Shown: positions 36,811 through 45,176, numbered from the stretch's first letter. The stretch: DNA of 64,000 nt from GCA-2697345 sp002697345 (GCA_943787605.1 CALSNB010000003.1:179495-243494); one strand, 5' to 3'. Numbers and translations are program-made. The notes: generated by a model not told the origin, from the sequence alone.

Positions 36811-37353
36811 ATGGCAATGAAAATTAGGTTAGCACGTGGCGGCTCAAAAAAACGTCCCTTTTACCGTATAGTGGCAGCTGATAGCCGAATGCCTCGGGAT
36901 GGACGCTATATTGAAAGATTGGGAACCTATAACCCACTTTTAGCAAAAGACAGTGAAGAGCGGGTAAAAATGAATATGGAGCGAATTCAATATTGGTTAG
37001 GAGAAGGAGCCCAGCCGACTGATAGAATTAGCAGAATGCTCGAAGCTGCTGGTATCCTTGAAAAGAAATTGCGAACTAATCTGAAGAAAGGTGAACCTGG
37101 CCAAAAAGCTAAAGACCGCGTAGAGCAAAAGGCTGCCAAGTTAGCCGAAGCAGAGGCAGCACCAGAAGCTCCAGCAGAAGTCGTAGCCGAAGCCCCGGCA
37201 GAAGCAGAGGCAGCACCAGAAGCTCCAGCAGAAGTCGTAGCCGAAGCCCCGGCAGAAGCAGAGGCAGCACCAGAAGCTCCAGCAGAAGTCGTAGCCGAAG
37301 CCCCGGCAGAAGCAGAGGCAGCACCAGAAGCTCCAGCAGAAGACGAAAAGTAG
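36811..37353 (+). CDS. rpsP: 30S ribosomal protein S16 with repetitive acidic C-terminal tail
   Basis: The S16 core covers about residues 1-85 (KIRLARGGSKKRPFYRIVAADSRMPRDGRYIERLGTYNP and the PTDRISRMLEAAGI segment). Residues 86-180 are an extension: a lysine-rich linker, then an Ala/Glu/Pro tail. The tail is three and a half copies of an 18-residue unit (EAEAAPEAPAEVVAEAPA). Alphaproteobacterial S16 proteins often carry low-complexity tails, so a tail is expected, but the exact DNA repeat is not. AAGGAG precedes the ATG. Confidence 0.97.
   Translation: MAMKIRLARGGSKKRPFYRIVAADSRMPRDGRYIERLGTYNPLLAKDSEERVKMNMERIQYWLGEGAQPTDRISRMLEAAGILEKKLRTNLKKGEPGQKAKDRVEQKAAKLAEAEAAPEAPAEVVAEAPAEAEAAPEAPAEVVAEAPAEAEAAPEAPAEVVAEAPAEAEAAPEAPAEDEK
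37147..37341 (+). repeat. perfect 54-bp tandem repeat, 3.6 copies, inside rpsP
   Basis: Copies start at 37147, 37201, 37255 and 37309 (the last is 33 bp). The complete copies are identical, including synonymous positions. Each begins with GAAGCAGAGGCAGCACCAGA and ends with GAAGCCCCGGCA. The unit is a multiple of three, so copy-number change keeps the frame. Confidence 0.97.
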
Positions 37354-37388
37354 TTTAGTTTAAATAAAATAAGTCATCGAGGTAAAAA

Positions 37389-37493
37389 ATGTCTGAAATC
37401 TCTTTTTATCTAAAAGATATTCTAGGAGCTTCAACCTCGATGACAGTACCAGGAATAAAGAAGCATTTAGTATTACAAACTAAAATGAAATGA
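37389..37493 (+). CDS. small ORF (34 aa) between rpsP and rimM
   Basis: ATG at 37389 is preceded by GAGG at 8-bp spacing. The product would be 34 residues, weakly amphipathic, with no recognisable domain (MSEISFYLKD at the start, QTKMK at the end). Its TGA overlaps the ATG of the next small gene as ATGA, giving an unbroken chain of coupled starts from here through rimM to trmD. I do not recognise it. It may be a real small protein or a leader that couples translation of the next gene. Confidence 0.4.
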   Translation: MSEISFYLKDILGASTSMTVPGIKKHLVLQTKMK

Positions 37494-37636
37494 TACGCCG
37501 TACAATTATATTATTATTTTGCGGGTTAGCATTTATAGCTGGAATTAAAGTTGAAAGATCGATGCACCAGAGTCGCTGTACAGAAGCTGGGGGCATTATA
37601 CAAGATCGTGCTCTATGCATGGAGATAAAAAAGTAA
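37490..37636 (+). CDS. small single-pass membrane protein (48 aa)
   Basis: A 48-residue protein with one N-terminal hydrophobic helix (TIILLFCGLAFIAGI) after two arginines, then a short outer segment with two cysteines (SRCTEAGG and ALCMEIKK). This layout, small helix plus a Cys-x(2)-AGG-...-C tail, resembles short hypothetical proteins I associate with alphaproteobacterial genomes, but I cannot name a family. It overlaps the previous ORF as ATGA and rimM as TAATG, so it is translationally coupled at both ends. Function unknown. Confidence 0.7.
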   Translation: MIRRTIILLFCGLAFIAGIKVERSMHQSRCTEAGGIIQDRALCMEIKK

Positions 37637-38145
37637 TGGAAGCTAACTGGGTTATCGTGGGTGCTATTTCTGGTTCATTTGGAACAAGAGGTGAAGTCCG
37701 AGTAAAATCCTTTTGTACTAACCCAAGAGACATTGAAGCATATTCACCTCTTAATGCAGACAATAATAAAACATACACGTTGAAAATAAAAAAGGTAACA
37801 AAAGACTCATTAGTAGCAAATATTTCAGGTGTAACGAATAAAGAAGATGCAGATTCTCTTAAGGGACTTAAGCTCTATGCCAATAGAGATAACTTTCCTA
37901 ATCTTTTAAATGATGAATTTTATTATTCTGATCTAATCGGGCTAACAGCGTTAGATCCTAATAGTCAAAAAATCGGTACAGTATCTGCAATTTTAAATCA
38001 TGGGGCAAGTGACATCATAGAAATTAGGACGTTAAAAAGTGACAAATTTCTTTTACCGTTCACTAAGGATTCTGTTCCAACTATCGATCTATTAAAAAAG
38101 GTGATTATAGTAAATTTACCGTCAGAAGTAGGGGATAAACGATGA
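37636..38145 (+). CDS. rimM: ribosome maturation factor RimM
   Basis: Binds S19 in the head of the 30S subunit during assembly. The N-terminal WVIVGAISGSFGTRGEVRVKSF and PRC-barrel segment (EFYYSDLIGLTALDPNSQKIGTVSAILNHGASDIIEI, PFTKDSVPTIDLLKKVIIVNLP) are intact. The start is the ATG at 37636, which overlaps the upstream TAA (TAATG); an in-frame ATG at 37615 lies inside the upstream gene and adds seven charged residues. Length 169. It overlaps trmD as ATGA. Confidence 0.95.
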   Translation: MEANWVIVGAISGSFGTRGEVRVKSFCTNPRDIEAYSPLNADNNKTYTLKIKKVTKDSLVANISGVTNKEDADSLKGLKLYANRDNFPNLLNDEFYYSDLIGLTALDPNSQKIGTVSAILNHGASDIIEIRTLKSDKFLLPFTKDSVPTIDLLKKVIIVNLPSEVGDKR

Positions 38146-38972
38146 AATCTCCAGGGAAGTCCTACGGTAAATTATCAATTAAACCATCTTCAATTCCAAG
38201 AGAATTGATTAAAGTTGGTAATACCAATCACAATGCATGGATTGCTAAAGTAATCACCCTTTTTCCAGAAATCTTTCCTGGGGCCTTGAGTTCATCTTTG
38301 GTTGGAAAAGCTCTTCAAGACGGGCTTTGGGGACTGGAGACAGTAGATCTAAGAAGATTCGGAGAAGGTAAACATCGGAATGTTGATGACACTCCGTACG
38401 GTGGTGGACCAGGTATGATATTACGCGCTGATATTATGGAAAAAGCAATAGAAAGCGCAATGTCAGAAGTACCAAAAAATAGGAAACACTGGCCTTTAGT
38501 TTACCTTTCCCCTCGTGGTGAAAGGTTTTCTCAATCAAAGGCTAAAGAGTGGGCGCAGGGTGCAGGAATAACATTAATTTGTGGCCGCTTTGAAGGTTTA
38601 GATCAAAGAATTATAGACCATTTCAGTATAGAAGAAATATCACTTGGAGATTTCATACTCACTGGCGGTGAGTTAGCAGCCCAGGCCTTGATTGATTCGA
38701 CAGTTCGGCTTATACCCTCGGTCGTTGGGAATCAGGAATCGATTATTGAAGAAAGTTTTCAAAACGACTTGCTAGAGTATTCTCAATATACTAGACCATC
38801 CATCTGGCAAGGTTATGATATTCCAGAAATTCTTCTCTCTGGAGATCATGCCAAAATAAAGAGCTGGCGGAAAGAACAAGCTGAAAGGCTTACTAAAGAA
38901 AAGCGACCTGACCTCTGGCGGGCTTATTGTTTAAAAAATAATAGGGATCCGGGCGAAGACCAAGAGCTCTAA
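38142..38972 (+). CDS. trmD: tRNA (guanine(37)-N1)-methyltransferase
   Basis: Makes m1G37, which prevents +1 frameshifting. After a non-conserved leader of about 30 residues the SPOUT domain starts at AKVITLFPEIFPGAL; key segments are GKHRNVDDTPYGGGPGMILR, LSPRGERFSQSKAKEWA, ICGRFEGLDQRIIDHF and SLGDFILTGGELAAQALIDSTVRLIPSVVGN, which form the trefoil knot. YTRPSIWQGYDIPEILLSGDH is the C-terminal helical region. At 276 residues it is slightly longer than E. coli TrmD because of the leader. Confidence 0.97.
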   Translation: MKSPGKSYGKLSIKPSSIPRELIKVGNTNHNAWIAKVITLFPEIFPGALSSSLVGKALQDGLWGLETVDLRRFGEGKHRNVDDTPYGGGPGMILRADIMEKAIESAMSEVPKNRKHWPLVYLSPRGERFSQSKAKEWAQGAGITLICGRFEGLDQRIIDHFSIEEISLGDFILTGGELAAQALIDSTVRLIPSVVGNQESIIEESFQNDLLEYSQYTRPSIWQGYDIPEILLSGDHAKIKSWRKEQAERLTKEKRPDLWRAYCLKNNRDPGEDQEL

Positions 38973-39026
38973 GGTGCATTATAACTTCGTAGAAAAACTA
39001 CGAGCATTTTTAAAAGGAAGAGTCTA

Positions 39027-39410
39027 ATGGACTTAATACAAAAAATAGATGCGGACCAAATAGCGGCGCTTGAAAACAAACTTCCCGACTTTAAAGCTGG
39101 CGATACGATTCGCGTGGGATATAAAGTGACAGAGGGAACTAGGTCTCGTATCCAAAATTATGAAGGTGTATGCATTGCCAGAAATAATGGAAAAGGCATA
39201 GCCGGTTCTTTTACAGTTAGAAAAATATCATTTGGAGAGGGAGTAGAACGTGTTTTTCCACTTCACTCAACAAACATTGATAGCTTGACTGTCATAAGAA
39301 GAGGACGCGTCAGAAGAGCTAAACTATACTATCTAAGATCAAGAAGAGGTAAATCTGCACGAATTTCAGAAGATACAAATTATAAACCTGCCAGTAACAA
39401 TAAAACTTAA
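39027..39410 (+). CDS. rplS: 50S ribosomal protein L19
   Basis: A 127-residue L19. It has the usual pattern DLIQKIDADQIAALENKLPDFKAGDTIRVGYKVTEGTRSRIQNYEGVCIARN, then GIAGSFTVRKISFGEGVERVFPLHSTNIDSLTVIRRGRVRRAKLYYLR. AAAGGAAGAG lies before the ATG. It sits between trmD and rpmE, the conserved order. Confidence 0.98.
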   Translation: MDLIQKIDADQIAALENKLPDFKAGDTIRVGYKVTEGTRSRIQNYEGVCIARNNGKGIAGSFTVRKISFGEGVERVFPLHSTNIDSLTVIRRGRVRRAKLYYLRSRRGKSARISEDTNYKPASNNKT

Positions 39411-39422
39411 AGGAATTTGATC

Positions 39423-39644
39423 ATGAAAAAAGATACACATCCAGACTATCACATGATTAATGTCAAAATGACAAATGGTGATATAATCAAAATGAAATCA
39501 ACCTGGGGAGCCGAGGGAGATCAGCTCTCGTTGGATATTGATCCGTCGGCGCATCCTGCTTGGACAGGGGGAAATCAAAAGCTTTTAGATACTGGTGGTA
39601 GAGTATCTAAATTCAAATCCAAATACGATGGTTTAGGATTTTAA
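39423..39644 (+). CDS. rpmE: 50S ribosomal protein L31
   Basis: A 73-residue L31 with MKKDTHPDYHMINVKMTNGD at the N-terminus. It lacks the CxxC zinc motif found in the C+ form, as in many alphaproteobacterial L31 proteins, and has the Rhodobacterales-type segment WGAEGDQLSLDIDPSAHPAWTGG. The ATG at 39423 with AAAGGA upstream is chosen over a TTG at 39417. It is the last gene of the operon and is followed by an intrinsic terminator. Confidence 0.95.
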   Translation: MKKDTHPDYHMINVKMTNGDIIKMKSTWGAEGDQLSLDIDPSAHPAWTGGNQKLLDTGGRVSKFKSKYDGLGF

Positions 39645-39664
39645 TAAATACTAATAAAAGTAAG

Positions 39665-39698
39665 AAAAAAGAGTCTACAAAATGTGGGCTCTTTTTTT
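39665..39698 (+). terminator. intrinsic terminator after rpmE
   Basis: AAAAAAGAGTC (39665-39675) pairs with GGCTCTTTTTT (39687-39697), including one G-U pair, around an 11-nt loop, and ends in a run of seven T. It closes the ffh-rpmE operon. Confidence 0.85.
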
Positions 39699-39776
39699 AT
39701 TAGGGTCCTTTAAAATTGAGTTAACTCAAAGCATAGTAAAGATTTACAAAGAAATCTTTGATGGAAGAGAACTAAA

Positions 39777-40406
39777 ATGATTGATCTTTACACTTGGGGA
39801 ACACCGAACGGTAGAAAAGTTTCTATCCTGCTGGAAGAATTAAAGTTAGACTATCAAGTAGTCCCAATAGATATTAGCAATAAAGAACAATTTACTTCAA
39901 ATTTCTTAACACTAAGTCCAAATAATAAAATACCAGCAATTTTTGATCATGATACTGGAATAAGTTTAATGGAATCTGGAGCTATCATGATTTATTTAGC
40001 TGAAAAATCCAACCAACTACTGCCAAAAGACTTAGAAAAACGTATCAAAGTTATTGAGTGGCTAATGTGGCAAAAAGCCGGATTTGGTCCAATGTTAGGG
40101 CAAGCACATCATTTTTTACACTACAACAAAGGTAAGGCGCCCTATGCAGAGGAACGTTACCGAGCAGAAGCTAAAAGGCTCTATAGTGTATTAGACAAGC
40201 ATCTCTCCAAGTCCCCATTCATAGTTGAAGAATACTCAATTGCTGACATTGCAATTTGGCCGTGGGTGTCACGATATGAATGGCAAGAAATAAATTTGTC
40301 AGAATTTCCTAACGTCAGGTCTTGGTACAAGAAAATTTTAGCTAGAGAACCCGTTCAGAAGGGCTATAATATCCCAGCACAGCTTTCTAATATTCCCATT
40401 GGTTAA
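39777..40406 (+). CDS. glutathione S-transferase family protein (YghU/YfcG-like)
   Basis: A 209-residue GST with a thioredoxin-like N-terminal domain (MIDLYTWGTPNGRKVSILLEEL, NKIPAIFD, ESGAIMIYLAEK) and a helical C-terminal domain (FIVEEYSIADIAIWPWVSRYEW, the GST N-capping region). TPNG near residue 9 marks the group that includes the disulfide-bond oxidoreductase YghU. Likely uses glutathione made by GshB. Convergent with the SDR gene. Confidence 0.92.
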   Translation: MIDLYTWGTPNGRKVSILLEELKLDYQVVPIDISNKEQFTSNFLTLSPNNKIPAIFDHDTGISLMESGAIMIYLAEKSNQLLPKDLEKRIKVIEWLMWQKAGFGPMLGQAHHFLHYNKGKAPYAEERYRAEAKRLYSVLDKHLSKSPFIVEEYSIADIAIWPWVSRYEWQEINLSEFPNVRSWYKKILAREPVQKGYNIPAQLSNIPIG

Positions 40407-40416
40407 AGAATATAAG

Positions 40417-41232
40417 CTATAATGATTTTATTATAGACTTAATATCCAAGTCTCCATTAACGTTTAATATTTTTTGTCTAAGTTTTTTCATACCATCCAG
40501 CCATTTTAGATAATCAGTTGCTTTGTTCAAAAAGTATTTCTCTACTTCAGGGTGAGGTAAGATAAGGAATTCTTCCTTTAAGACACCTGAAATTACTATT
40601 TTTGCAACTTCCTCTGGAGTCATGACCTTTCCTAGTTCACGTTTAACCTGACTATCAAAGTGCCCCAGCATCGGAGTCAAAACATACTGAGGACAAACAA
40701 CTGAAACTCTTATTCCGTCGTCACCGTGGGTAATAGACAAAGACTCCGCAAATCCTAAAGCTGCATGTTTTGACGTTGAATAGGCTGAATTTCCAATTTG
40801 ACTCAATAATCCAGCTGCAGAAATAATTTGCAAAAAATATCCTTTCTGGCGATCAATCATACATGGAAGACAAGCACGTGCCGCATAGACATGTGCCATA
40901 ACATTGACCTCCCAAGAACTTTGCCAGTCCACATTTCTCGTAGAAGTTGCATCCCCAAGTTCTTCAAAAAGAACCCCTGCATTCGAACAGAAAATATCTA
41001 TTTTATTAAACTTATCAGTTACAACTTTAACAAGATCAATAATACTTTTCTCTATTCTAACATCACAAAAAACTCCAAAGCCACCAACCTCTTTGGCCAA
41101 CTCAACAGCACTTTCAAGATTCAGATCAGCAATTATTACAGTTGCGCCTTCGCTACTAAACTGCCTAACCAAGGCCTTACCAATTCCACTAGCTCCGCCA
41201 GTTACAACTATTATTGATTTATTTAGCTTCAT
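40417..41232 (-). CDS. SDR-family NAD(P)-dependent oxidoreductase
   Basis: Classical short-chain dehydrogenase, 271 residues. Cofactor loop TGGASGIG near residue 11, NAG at about 85, the catalytic serine in IISAAGLLSQ and YSTSK (Tyr and Lys of the triad), then PQYVLTPML. An extra C-terminal helix of about 50 residues follows the core. The acidic residue in IADLN after strand 2 suggests NAD+ preference. Substrate unknown. It is divergent from another SDR gene, but the two are not similar enough to call a recent duplication. Confidence 0.9.
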   Translation of the reverse strand: MKLNKSIIVVTGGASGIGKALVRQFSSEGATVIIADLNLESAVELAKEVGGFGVFCDVRIEKSIIDLVKVVTDKFNKIDIFCSNAGVLFEELGDATSTRNVDWQSSWEVNVMAHVYAARACLPCMIDRQKGYFLQIISAAGLLSQIGNSAYSTSKHAALGFAESLSITHGDDGIRVSVVCPQYVLTPMLGHFDSQVKRELGKVMTPEEVAKIVISGVLKEEFLILPHPEVEKYFLNKATDYLKWLDGMKKLRQKILNVNGDLDIKSIIKSL

Positions 41233-41306
41233 AACTTAATTTATTTCAGTTAGTGCTACCAGGATAGAGACACATTACATACTAGATTATTAGGGCAAAG
41301 AAATAA

Positions 41307-42038
41307 ATGTCAATTTTAAAAACTAAAAACGTTGCGATTATAGGTGCCAGTGGAGCAATAGGAAAAGCACTAGTGGAAAGTTTATCTCAAAATAGTGTTA
41401 CCGAAAATATCTTTGCTTTCTCAAGAAAAAAAGTTTTTTTTAATTCAAAAAAAGTACAAACTCATTTCATAGATTTTGTAGACGAGGATAGTATATCTAG
41501 AGCGTCTAGTTGCATTCCAAAGCTCATAGGCCTTGATCTTATGATTGTAGCAACCGGCATACTACACGATGTTAATTTATTTCCAGAGAAGTCACTTAAA
41601 GATCTATCCACTGAAAAATTTCAAAAACTATTTCTAATTAATACAATTGGTCCAGCCCTCGTTGCTAAACATTTTCTTCCATTACTACGGAGGGAGACAC
41701 GAGCTATTTCGGCGACACTTTCTGCACGAGTTGGTAGTGTCTCCGATAACCAGCTTGGAGGCTGGTATGCATATCGGTCCTCTAAAGCAGCTTTAAACAT
41801 TATCATTAAAAACTCCGCCATAGAAACATCGAGAAGGAATAATAACTCAATAGTGGTTGGCATGCACCCTGGAACCGTTGCAAGTGACCTATCAAAACCT
41901 TTTCAAAAAGGCGTGCCACCTGGAAAATTATTCACTCCAGAATTAGCTGCCTCTAAATTGCTAAAAGTCATAAGCACCTTAAGAGCTAAAGATACCGGGA
42001 AGTGCTTTGCTTGGGATGGAAAAGAAATACTTCCATAG
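41307..42038 (+). CDS. SDR-family oxidoreductase (C-factor/CsgA-like group)
   Basis: A 243-residue short-chain dehydrogenase with GASGAIGK near residue 12, VATGIL at the NAG position, the catalytic serine in SARVGSVSDN and YAYRSSKAALN (Tyr and Lys). The segment GGWYAYRSSKAALN and the later HPGTVASDLSKPF are the marks of the CsgA/C-factor-like SDR group. Substrate and role are unknown. AAAGAAATAA before the ATG gives only a weak ribosome-binding site. Confidence 0.9.
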   Translation: MSILKTKNVAIIGASGAIGKALVESLSQNSVTENIFAFSRKKVFFNSKKVQTHFIDFVDEDSISRASSCIPKLIGLDLMIVATGILHDVNLFPEKSLKDLSTEKFQKLFLINTIGPALVAKHFLPLLRRETRAISATLSARVGSVSDNQLGGWYAYRSSKAALNIIIKNSAIETSRRNNNSIVVGMHPGTVASDLSKPFQKGVPPGKLFTPELAASKLLKVISTLRAKDTGKCFAWDGKEILP

Positions 42039-42131
42039 AAAAAGTAATAATAAATAGCCTTTCTGGCTCTTTAAGTTAGTATATAAAAAAGAAAATTAAA
42101 CCAATATTAATGGCTAATTGGAGAAAAAATT

Positions 42132-42368
42132 ATGAATTGTGTGTTTGTTCAAATTCGTTGTAAACCAGGAAAAAGTCTAAAAGTGGTTAAAGCAATAACC
42201 CTCAAAGAGATTCACTCCGAGTTATACTCAACAAGTGGTGATTTTGATCTTTTTTTAAAACTTTATATCCCAGAAAATGTAGACATTAGCACTTACATTA
42301 ATGACAACCTATTAAGTATAAAGGGTATCAAGCGAACCCTTACAACTTTAACTTTTAAAGCTTTCTAA
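42132..42368 (+). CDS. stand-alone Lrp/AsnC ligand-binding (RAM) domain protein
   Basis: A 78-residue protein that is only the RAM domain of Lrp/AsnC regulators: MNCVFVQIRCKPGKS, then HSELYSTSGDFDLFLKLYIPENVDISTYINDNLLSIKGIKRTLTTLTF. No helix-turn-helix is present. Stand-alone RAM proteins form beta-sheet dimers or decamers and can bind amino acids. Preceded by GGAG at proper spacing. It lies 74 bp or more before the 2-hydroxyacid dehydrogenase gene. Confidence 0.85.
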   Translation: MNCVFVQIRCKPGKSLKVVKAITLKEIHSELYSTSGDFDLFLKLYIPENVDISTYINDNLLSIKGIKRTLTTLTFKAF

Positions 42369-42387
42369 AAATAAATTTATAATATTT

Positions 42388-42412
42388 ACGAATATTTAAT
42401 AATATGCGAATA
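42388..42412. promoter_or_regulatory. two direct ACGAATA/GCGAATA repeats before the 2-hydroxyacid dehydrogenase gene
   Basis: ACGAATA (42388-42394) and GCGAATA (42406-42412) are 18 bp apart, start to start, and match motifs found before the GntR and dctP genes. Candidate binding sites for the GntR regulator at 45177. Confidence 0.35.
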
Positions 42413-42454
42413 ATAGTATATTACCCTATAAATTAAAGGTGCGTGGTTATTACA

Positions 42455-43384
42455 ATGAAAATAGTTTTAAAAGTTGGTGGGGCACGAGCCGATTGGTGGA
42501 AAGATCATATGGCAGGATTACTTCCCGAATATGAAGTTATACTAGCCGAAGAAGTTGTTGATAAAGACATAATTGATTTTGCTGTTGTCTGGCTTCCAGA
42601 ACCAGGTTGGTTAAAGTCATTTCCTAATCTAAAGTGTATTTTTTCAATTGGTTCTGGAATTGATCACATTTTAAAAGATAAAGAGCTTCCTCAACATTTA
42701 CCAATAGTACGCCTAACAGGAACAGATTTAAGCACAAGAATGCGGGAATATGTTGTTTTACATGTGTTAAGATTGCATAGGAGGTTGCCTGAGGTAGAAG
42801 AATCTCAAAAGACTGAGGAGTGGAATCAAATCATTGAGCCTCCAGCAAATAATAGAACGGTAGGCATAATGGGATTAGGGAATCTAGGGGCAGACTGTGC
42901 TCAAATTCTGTCAAAAATAGGCTTTAATGTTCTGGGTTGGGCTAAAAGTAAAAAGTCACTCGAAGGAGTTGAGAGCTTTGTTGGAAATTCAGGCTTTGAT
43001 ACTTTTCTAAGTAAATCTGACATTGTCGTATGCATGCTACCGTTAACTCCAGAAACCACAGACATAATGAATGCATCTTTTTTTAAAAAAATGAAAAATG
43101 GAGCCAGTATTATTAATGTGGCTAGGGGACCTCATCTAAATGAAGAAGACTTACTAGTAGCAATTAAAAGTAAGAAAATTCGTTCCGCTACACTGGATGT
43201 TTTTAATAATGAACCTTTAGAAAAAGGACACCCCTTCTGGAAGCATCCAAATGTACTAGTGACGCCGCATATCGCTAGCCTCATCGATCCAGTCGCAGGT
43301 GGGAAAGCTATTGCCGACAACATAAAGAATTTTGTTTTGGGAAATACTATTAATGAGTTAATACCACCCGGAAAAAATTACTAA
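42455..43384 (+). CDS. D-2-hydroxyacid dehydrogenase (glyoxylate/hydroxypyruvate reductase A-like)
   Basis: NAD(P)H-dependent reduction of 2-oxo acids such as glyoxylate or hydroxypyruvate. About 309 residues with the nucleotide loop GIMGLGNLGADCA (GxGxxG), the catalytic arginine in NVARGPHLNEEDL, the glutamate in LDVFNNEPLEKGHPFW and the histidine in VTPHIAS. The GTG at 42443 is an alternative start with four extra residues, but the ribosome-binding site AAAGG fits neither start well. It is next to the gamma-glutamyltransferase, GntR and TRAP genes and may belong to the same catabolic set. Confidence 0.9.
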   Translation: MKIVLKVGGARADWWKDHMAGLLPEYEVILAEEVVDKDIIDFAVVWLPEPGWLKSFPNLKCIFSIGSGIDHILKDKELPQHLPIVRLTGTDLSTRMREYVVLHVLRLHRRLPEVEESQKTEEWNQIIEPPANNRTVGIMGLGNLGADCAQILSKIGFNVLGWAKSKKSLEGVESFVGNSGFDTFLSKSDIVVCMLPLTPETTDIMNASFFKKMKNGASIINVARGPHLNEEDLLVAIKSKKIRSATLDVFNNEPLEKGHPFWKHPNVLVTPHIASLIDPVAGGKAIADNIKNFVLGNTINELIPPGKNY

Positions 43385-43393
43385 AATTAATTT

Positions 43394-44989
43394 CTATGCT
43401 CGTGGAACATTACTCATACCTTGAGCTGTCTCAGTAAAGTCATGTAAACCCTCGGAAACTGCGCCCGACGATGGGCTGTTCTTATCACTTATTCCAAAAG
43501 TTTTTCCTTTTTTGTTATCTCTGTAAACGCCACTAGGACAAGAGTAGAGCTTTGGAAATACTAAATTTTGAGCAACATTAATCTTAAAGTGCCTACTAAG
43601 TTGGTTTATGGTTTCCTCACCAAGGTTAGGGTCCACTGTAATAAGATCTGTCTCATTCACATCTATTCTTGGTAAATTAAAGGCATCCTCTAAGGATAGC
43701 CCGTAATCAATCAAAAACGCAGTTAATTCCATGGTACATGGTACAATGTGGTTAGCTCCAGACGCACCCACAGCAAATTTTGCTTCACCATTTTTTACGC
43801 ATATTGTCGGACACATATTCGACGAATTTATTCTTTTTCCACCAGCCATAGACGTAGGGTATCCTGGTCTAGGGTCAAAATATGACACCGAATTATTCAT
43901 TAATACACCAGTTCTAGGTAGAACAACTTTTGACCCAAAGCGATTGAGCAACGTATACGTTAATGAGACCATATTACCTTCAGAGTCGACGGTACTCATA
44001 TGAGAGGTGCAACCGTAATTAATAGTTCTTCCAAGTTTCTCTTTATGACTTTTAAAAGCTTTATTTAAGCCCTTAGCGTAGGCAATGTAAGTATTAGCTC
44101 CAAACGGATCACTATAATTTAAGTTTTCCTCTACATACTCGAGAGCTTCATTTAAACGTTGACCTCCGCTTGTTACACCTGGTGTATATAAATCATGTCC
44201 ACGGTGTTTTCCTCTTAGAGGTTCACTTTCTAATGGGATATAATTGTGTAAGTCTTCCAAAGTGATACGACTACCGCCTTCATTTAAATCAGTGACTAAC
44301 TCATTCGCTATGCTTCCCCTATAAAATTCATCAGGACCATTTTCTGCTAGAGATCGTAGAGTTTTTTTAAGATTTCCGAGCTTTAAAACCTGTTCAGGTT
44401 GAGGGGGAAAACCAAAAGGAAGGTAAACATCTGACGAAGCTTTAAATTTTGAAAGCTCAGCTGCCGTTAAGGAGATCTGCAGATTTGTGAACCAGTCAAC
44501 TGGAAGGCCCTGCTCTGCTAATTCTATAGCTGACTTTAAAACATTATCGAACCCAAGCTTTCCATATTTCTGTTGAGCATCAGATAGACCAGCGACCGCA
44601 CCAGGCACTGTTATAGATCTATATCCATCAACATTTTGGTTATTAACAACCCCTGGAAACCCCATTATCGATTCAGGCACCTTAGGATCTAAAGGATAAT
44701 CGTCAAATGAAATTTCAGATGGTAAAGTTCCTTGGAAATCAATAGCTACCGCTCTTTTCTCTTTCGCAAGCCAAATTACGATATAGCCACTGCCTCCCAG
44801 ACCACACATCCATGGCTCCACTGCGTTCAGAGCAAAAGCGCAAGAAACAGCTGCATCTATAGCATTGCCACCTCTTGCCAATGTGTCAGCGCCAGCAGCA
44901 GACGCGCGCCAGTTTTGAGAAGCAACTACTCCTCCGTCAGATTCTACAGCATTCTTTCGTATGTCCCACTGTTCAACATTTCTATTCAT
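43394..44989 (-). CDS. gamma-glutamyltransferase family protein
   Basis: An Ntn-hydrolase of 531 residues. The autoprocessing and catalytic threonine is in GCTSHMSTVDSEGNMVSLTYTLL, and LLNRFGSKVVLPRTGVLMNNSVSYFDPRPG follows, both typical of this family. The N-terminus ASQNWRASAAGADTLARGGNAIDAAVS is also typical. No signal peptide is visible, so it may be cytoplasmic, which points to cephalosporin-acylase-like or amide hydrolysis rather than periplasmic glutathione cleavage. It is divergent from the GntR gene. Confidence 0.88.
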   Translation of the reverse strand: MNRNVEQWDIRKNAVESDGGVVASQNWRASAAGADTLARGGNAIDAAVSCAFALNAVEPWMCGLGGSGYIVIWLAKEKRAVAIDFQGTLPSEISFDDYPLDPKVPESIMGFPGVVNNQNVDGYRSITVPGAVAGLSDAQQKYGKLGFDNVLKSAIELAEQGLPVDWFTNLQISLTAAELSKFKASSDVYLPFGFPPQPEQVLKLGNLKKTLRSLAENGPDEFYRGSIANELVTDLNEGGSRITLEDLHNYIPLESEPLRGKHRGHDLYTPGVTSGGQRLNEALEYVEENLNYSDPFGANTYIAYAKGLNKAFKSHKEKLGRTINYGCTSHMSTVDSEGNMVSLTYTLLNRFGSKVVLPRTGVLMNNSVSYFDPRPGYPTSMAGGKRINSSNMCPTICVKNGEAKFAVGASGANHIVPCTMELTAFLIDYGLSLEDAFNLPRIDVNETDLITVDPNLGEETINQLSRHFKINVAQNLVFPKLYSCPSGVYRDNKKGKTFGISDKNSPSSGAVSEGLHDFTETAQGMSNVPRA

Positions 44990-45106
44990 CTTGAATACCT
45001 CCCCCTAAACTCTCACAAAACATTATCAATTCTTAAACAAAAATAGTATGTGAGATTTCCTTCTTTTTATTATTTTTAAATTATGCGATGAGTACATTAC
45101 TTTATT

Positions 45107-45130
45107 TACGAAAATTTTAGTTTATTCGTA
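45107..45130. promoter_or_regulatory. inverted repeat in the GGT/GntR divergent promoter region
   Basis: TACGAA (45107-45112) and TTCGTA (45125-45130) form an inverted repeat with a 12-bp spacer, about 47 bp before the GntR start. Related ACGAA motifs occur before the 2-hydroxyacid dehydrogenase and dctP. A GntR-type operator is likely. Confidence 0.45.
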
Positions 45131-45176
45131 TAACTAATACAATTATAATAATTAAGTAACGCAGTTAGGAAGTCTC

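Noticed and set aside
37147..37341. CRISPR-like repeats in rpsP
   Set aside because: The copies are contiguous without spacers, in frame, and part of a protein tail.
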